Origin: a bacterium
GTDB lineage: Bacteria; Coprothermobacterota; Coprothermobacteria; Coprothermobacterales; JAADFF01
Length of the DNA stretch: 6,830 nt
Direction: 5' to 3'
NCBI GenBank assembly: GCA_027063755.1
Contig: JAMORD010000104.1
Coordinates: 1 to 6,830 of the forward strand
The translations under genes and the position numbers were made by a program. A model generated the notes under the pieces. It was not told the DNA's origin. It saw only the letters and a list, made by a program, of their open reading frames with translations, and made no database searches. The first letter of the stretch is position 1, and each line of letters opens with the position of its first letter. Below, piece by piece: positions 6,200 to 6,830 of this stretch.

Positions 6200-6808
6200 A
6201 TGCCAAGGCGAAAAACGAAAGGCCTAACGCCCAAACAGCGTGAGGTCCTCAAGTTCATACAAGATTATATACTGAAAAATGGCGTAGCACCCACATATAG
6301 GGAAATACTATCGTTTCTCGGGGCCAGCTCTATAGGTACTGTGCAGAGGTATATACAGACCCTTGAGGAAAAAGGATACATAGAAAGGGATCCCGGCAAA
6401 CACCGCTATATGGAAATCAAAAAGCCTCCTATCATGCTTGAAGGTAGTGTATCAGCTGGAACAGGTATTATGGAAGAGATACGCAGTCCTCTTGATGTGA
6501 TTAGTATTATCAAAGATAGCAGTCCCGACTTCGCACTGAGGGTTAGGGGCAATTCAATGACAGCAGCGGGTATCAAGCCCGGAGATTTCGTGTTTGCCAA
6601 AGAGTTGCAGGGAAGTCCTATGCCAGGTGACATTGTCATTGCCTATAACAGAAAAGATGGCACCTACCTTATTAAACGATATAAGGTGCTTGATGGTATA
6701 CCATACCTTGTTTCTGAAAGTTTAGAAGAAGAGTATACCCCTATACCCATAGATGAAAATATAGACATTGTGGCTATAGCCACAGGACTATTTAGAACAA
6801 GACTATAA
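6200..6808 (+). CDS. lexA: SOS response transcriptional repressor LexA
   Basis: LexA represses DNA-damage genes and is inactivated by RecA-stimulated self-cleavage. The protein is 202 residues, the usual length. The N-terminal winged helix-turn-helix spans about 8-73 (TPKQREVLKFI, then PTYREILSFLG and GTVQRYIQTLEEKGYI). The self-cleavage bond is Ala86-Gly87 in SVSAGTG, and the S24-family catalytic dyad is Ser119 (RGNSM) with Lys159 (YLIKRY), so autoproteolysis should be intact. I chose the ATG at 6200 because AGGAGGG (6187-6193) lies 6 nt upstream and MPRRKTKGLTPKQ is a typical LexA opening. An in-frame ATG at 6152 would add 16 residues without a binding site and lies upstream of the predicted transcription start. 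Autoregulation is expected by family, but no canonical Bacillota SOS box is visible at 6095-6199. A terminator follows the stop at once. Confidence 0.95.
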   Translation: MPRRKTKGLTPKQREVLKFIQDYILKNGVAPTYREILSFLGASSIGTVQRYIQTLEEKGYIERDPGKHRYMEIKKPPIMLEGSVSAGTGIMEEIRSPLDVISIIKDSSPDFALRVRGNSMTAAGIKPGDFVFAKELQGSPMPGDIVIAYNRKDGTYLIKRYKVLDGIPYLVSESLEEEYTPIPIDENIDIVAIATGLFRTRL

Positions 6809-6809
6809 G

Positions 6810-6830
6810 AAGGGGCCTTCATGGCCCCTT
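6810..6830 (+). terminator. Rho-independent terminator of lexA (cut by window edge)
   Basis: An 8-bp perfect stem, AAGGGGCC/GGCCCCTT with loop TTCAT, begins one base after the lexA stop codon. The T-tract begins with the last two bases of the window and cannot be seen in full. Read on the minus strand, the stem is followed by TTCTTAT, so bidirectional use is possible but weak. Confidence 0.85.

Noticed and set aside
1-6830. A defence, mobile or otherwise novel gene system
   Set aside because: Every protein gene belongs to a well-known housekeeping family with intact key residues in the part that is visible, and the gaps are explained by tRNAs and control regions. No transposase, integrase, CRISPR repeat or unknown gene is present.

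Overview
This is an ordinary bacterial housekeeping region from a low-to-moderate GC genome. It holds four protein genes of a proteostasis operon (tig-clpP-clpX-lon, minus strand), seven tRNA genes upstream of it on the same strand, a thymidine kinase gene (tdk, minus strand) and a divergent lexA (plus strand). The tig-clpP-clpX-lon order, strong AGGAGG-type ribosome binding sites, near-consensus sigma70/sigmaA promoters, tRNA genes that all encode CCA, and a LexA repressor of normal length suggest a Bacillota/Clostridia-like anaerobe or a similar lineage. The sequence alone does not fix phylum or genus. No mobile element, CRISPR array, phage gene or sign of recent transfer is visible.

Layout by position. 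1-1624 (-): the first 541 codons of lon, cut by the window edge before the protease domain. 1617-2921 (-): clpX. 2924-3511 (-): clpP. 3508-4722 (-): tig. These four are packed with an 8-nt overlap, a 2-nt gap and a 4-nt overlap, so they are almost certainly one translationally coupled operon. 4723-4806: tig leader with its own promoter and a small dyad at the predicted transcription start. 4807-5469 (-): seven tRNAs, in transcription order Pro(UGG)-Arg(UCU)-His(GUG)-Arg(CCU)-Lys(UUU)-Lys(CUU)-Leu(UAG). One strong promoter lies before Pro, with its -35 over the tdk stop codon. A perfect consensus promoter lies inside the cluster before Lys(UUU). 5516-6094 (-): tdk. 6095-6199: divergent tdk/lexA control region with a perfect 10-bp inverted repeat. 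6200-6808 (+): lexA. 6810-6830: the lexA terminator, cut at its T-tract by the window edge.

How the genes work together. Trigger factor receives nascent chains at the ribosome. ClpX unfolds substrates and feeds them to the ClpP chamber, and Lon degrades misfolded and regulatory proteins independently. Because no terminator is visible between tRNA-Leu and tig, tRNA promoters may also feed this operon, linking translation capacity to folding and turnover. tdk (thymidine salvage) and lexA (DNA-damage repressor) share a control region, which is suggestive because both touch DNA metabolism.

I found no undescribed multi-gene system. The points most worth a second look are small: four tRNA leaders that can pair with their own ACCA ends, the tdk/lexA dyad together with the lack of a GAAC-N4-GTTC SOS box, two tRNA-Arg genes that differ only in the central anticodon region, and the embedded tRNA promoters.
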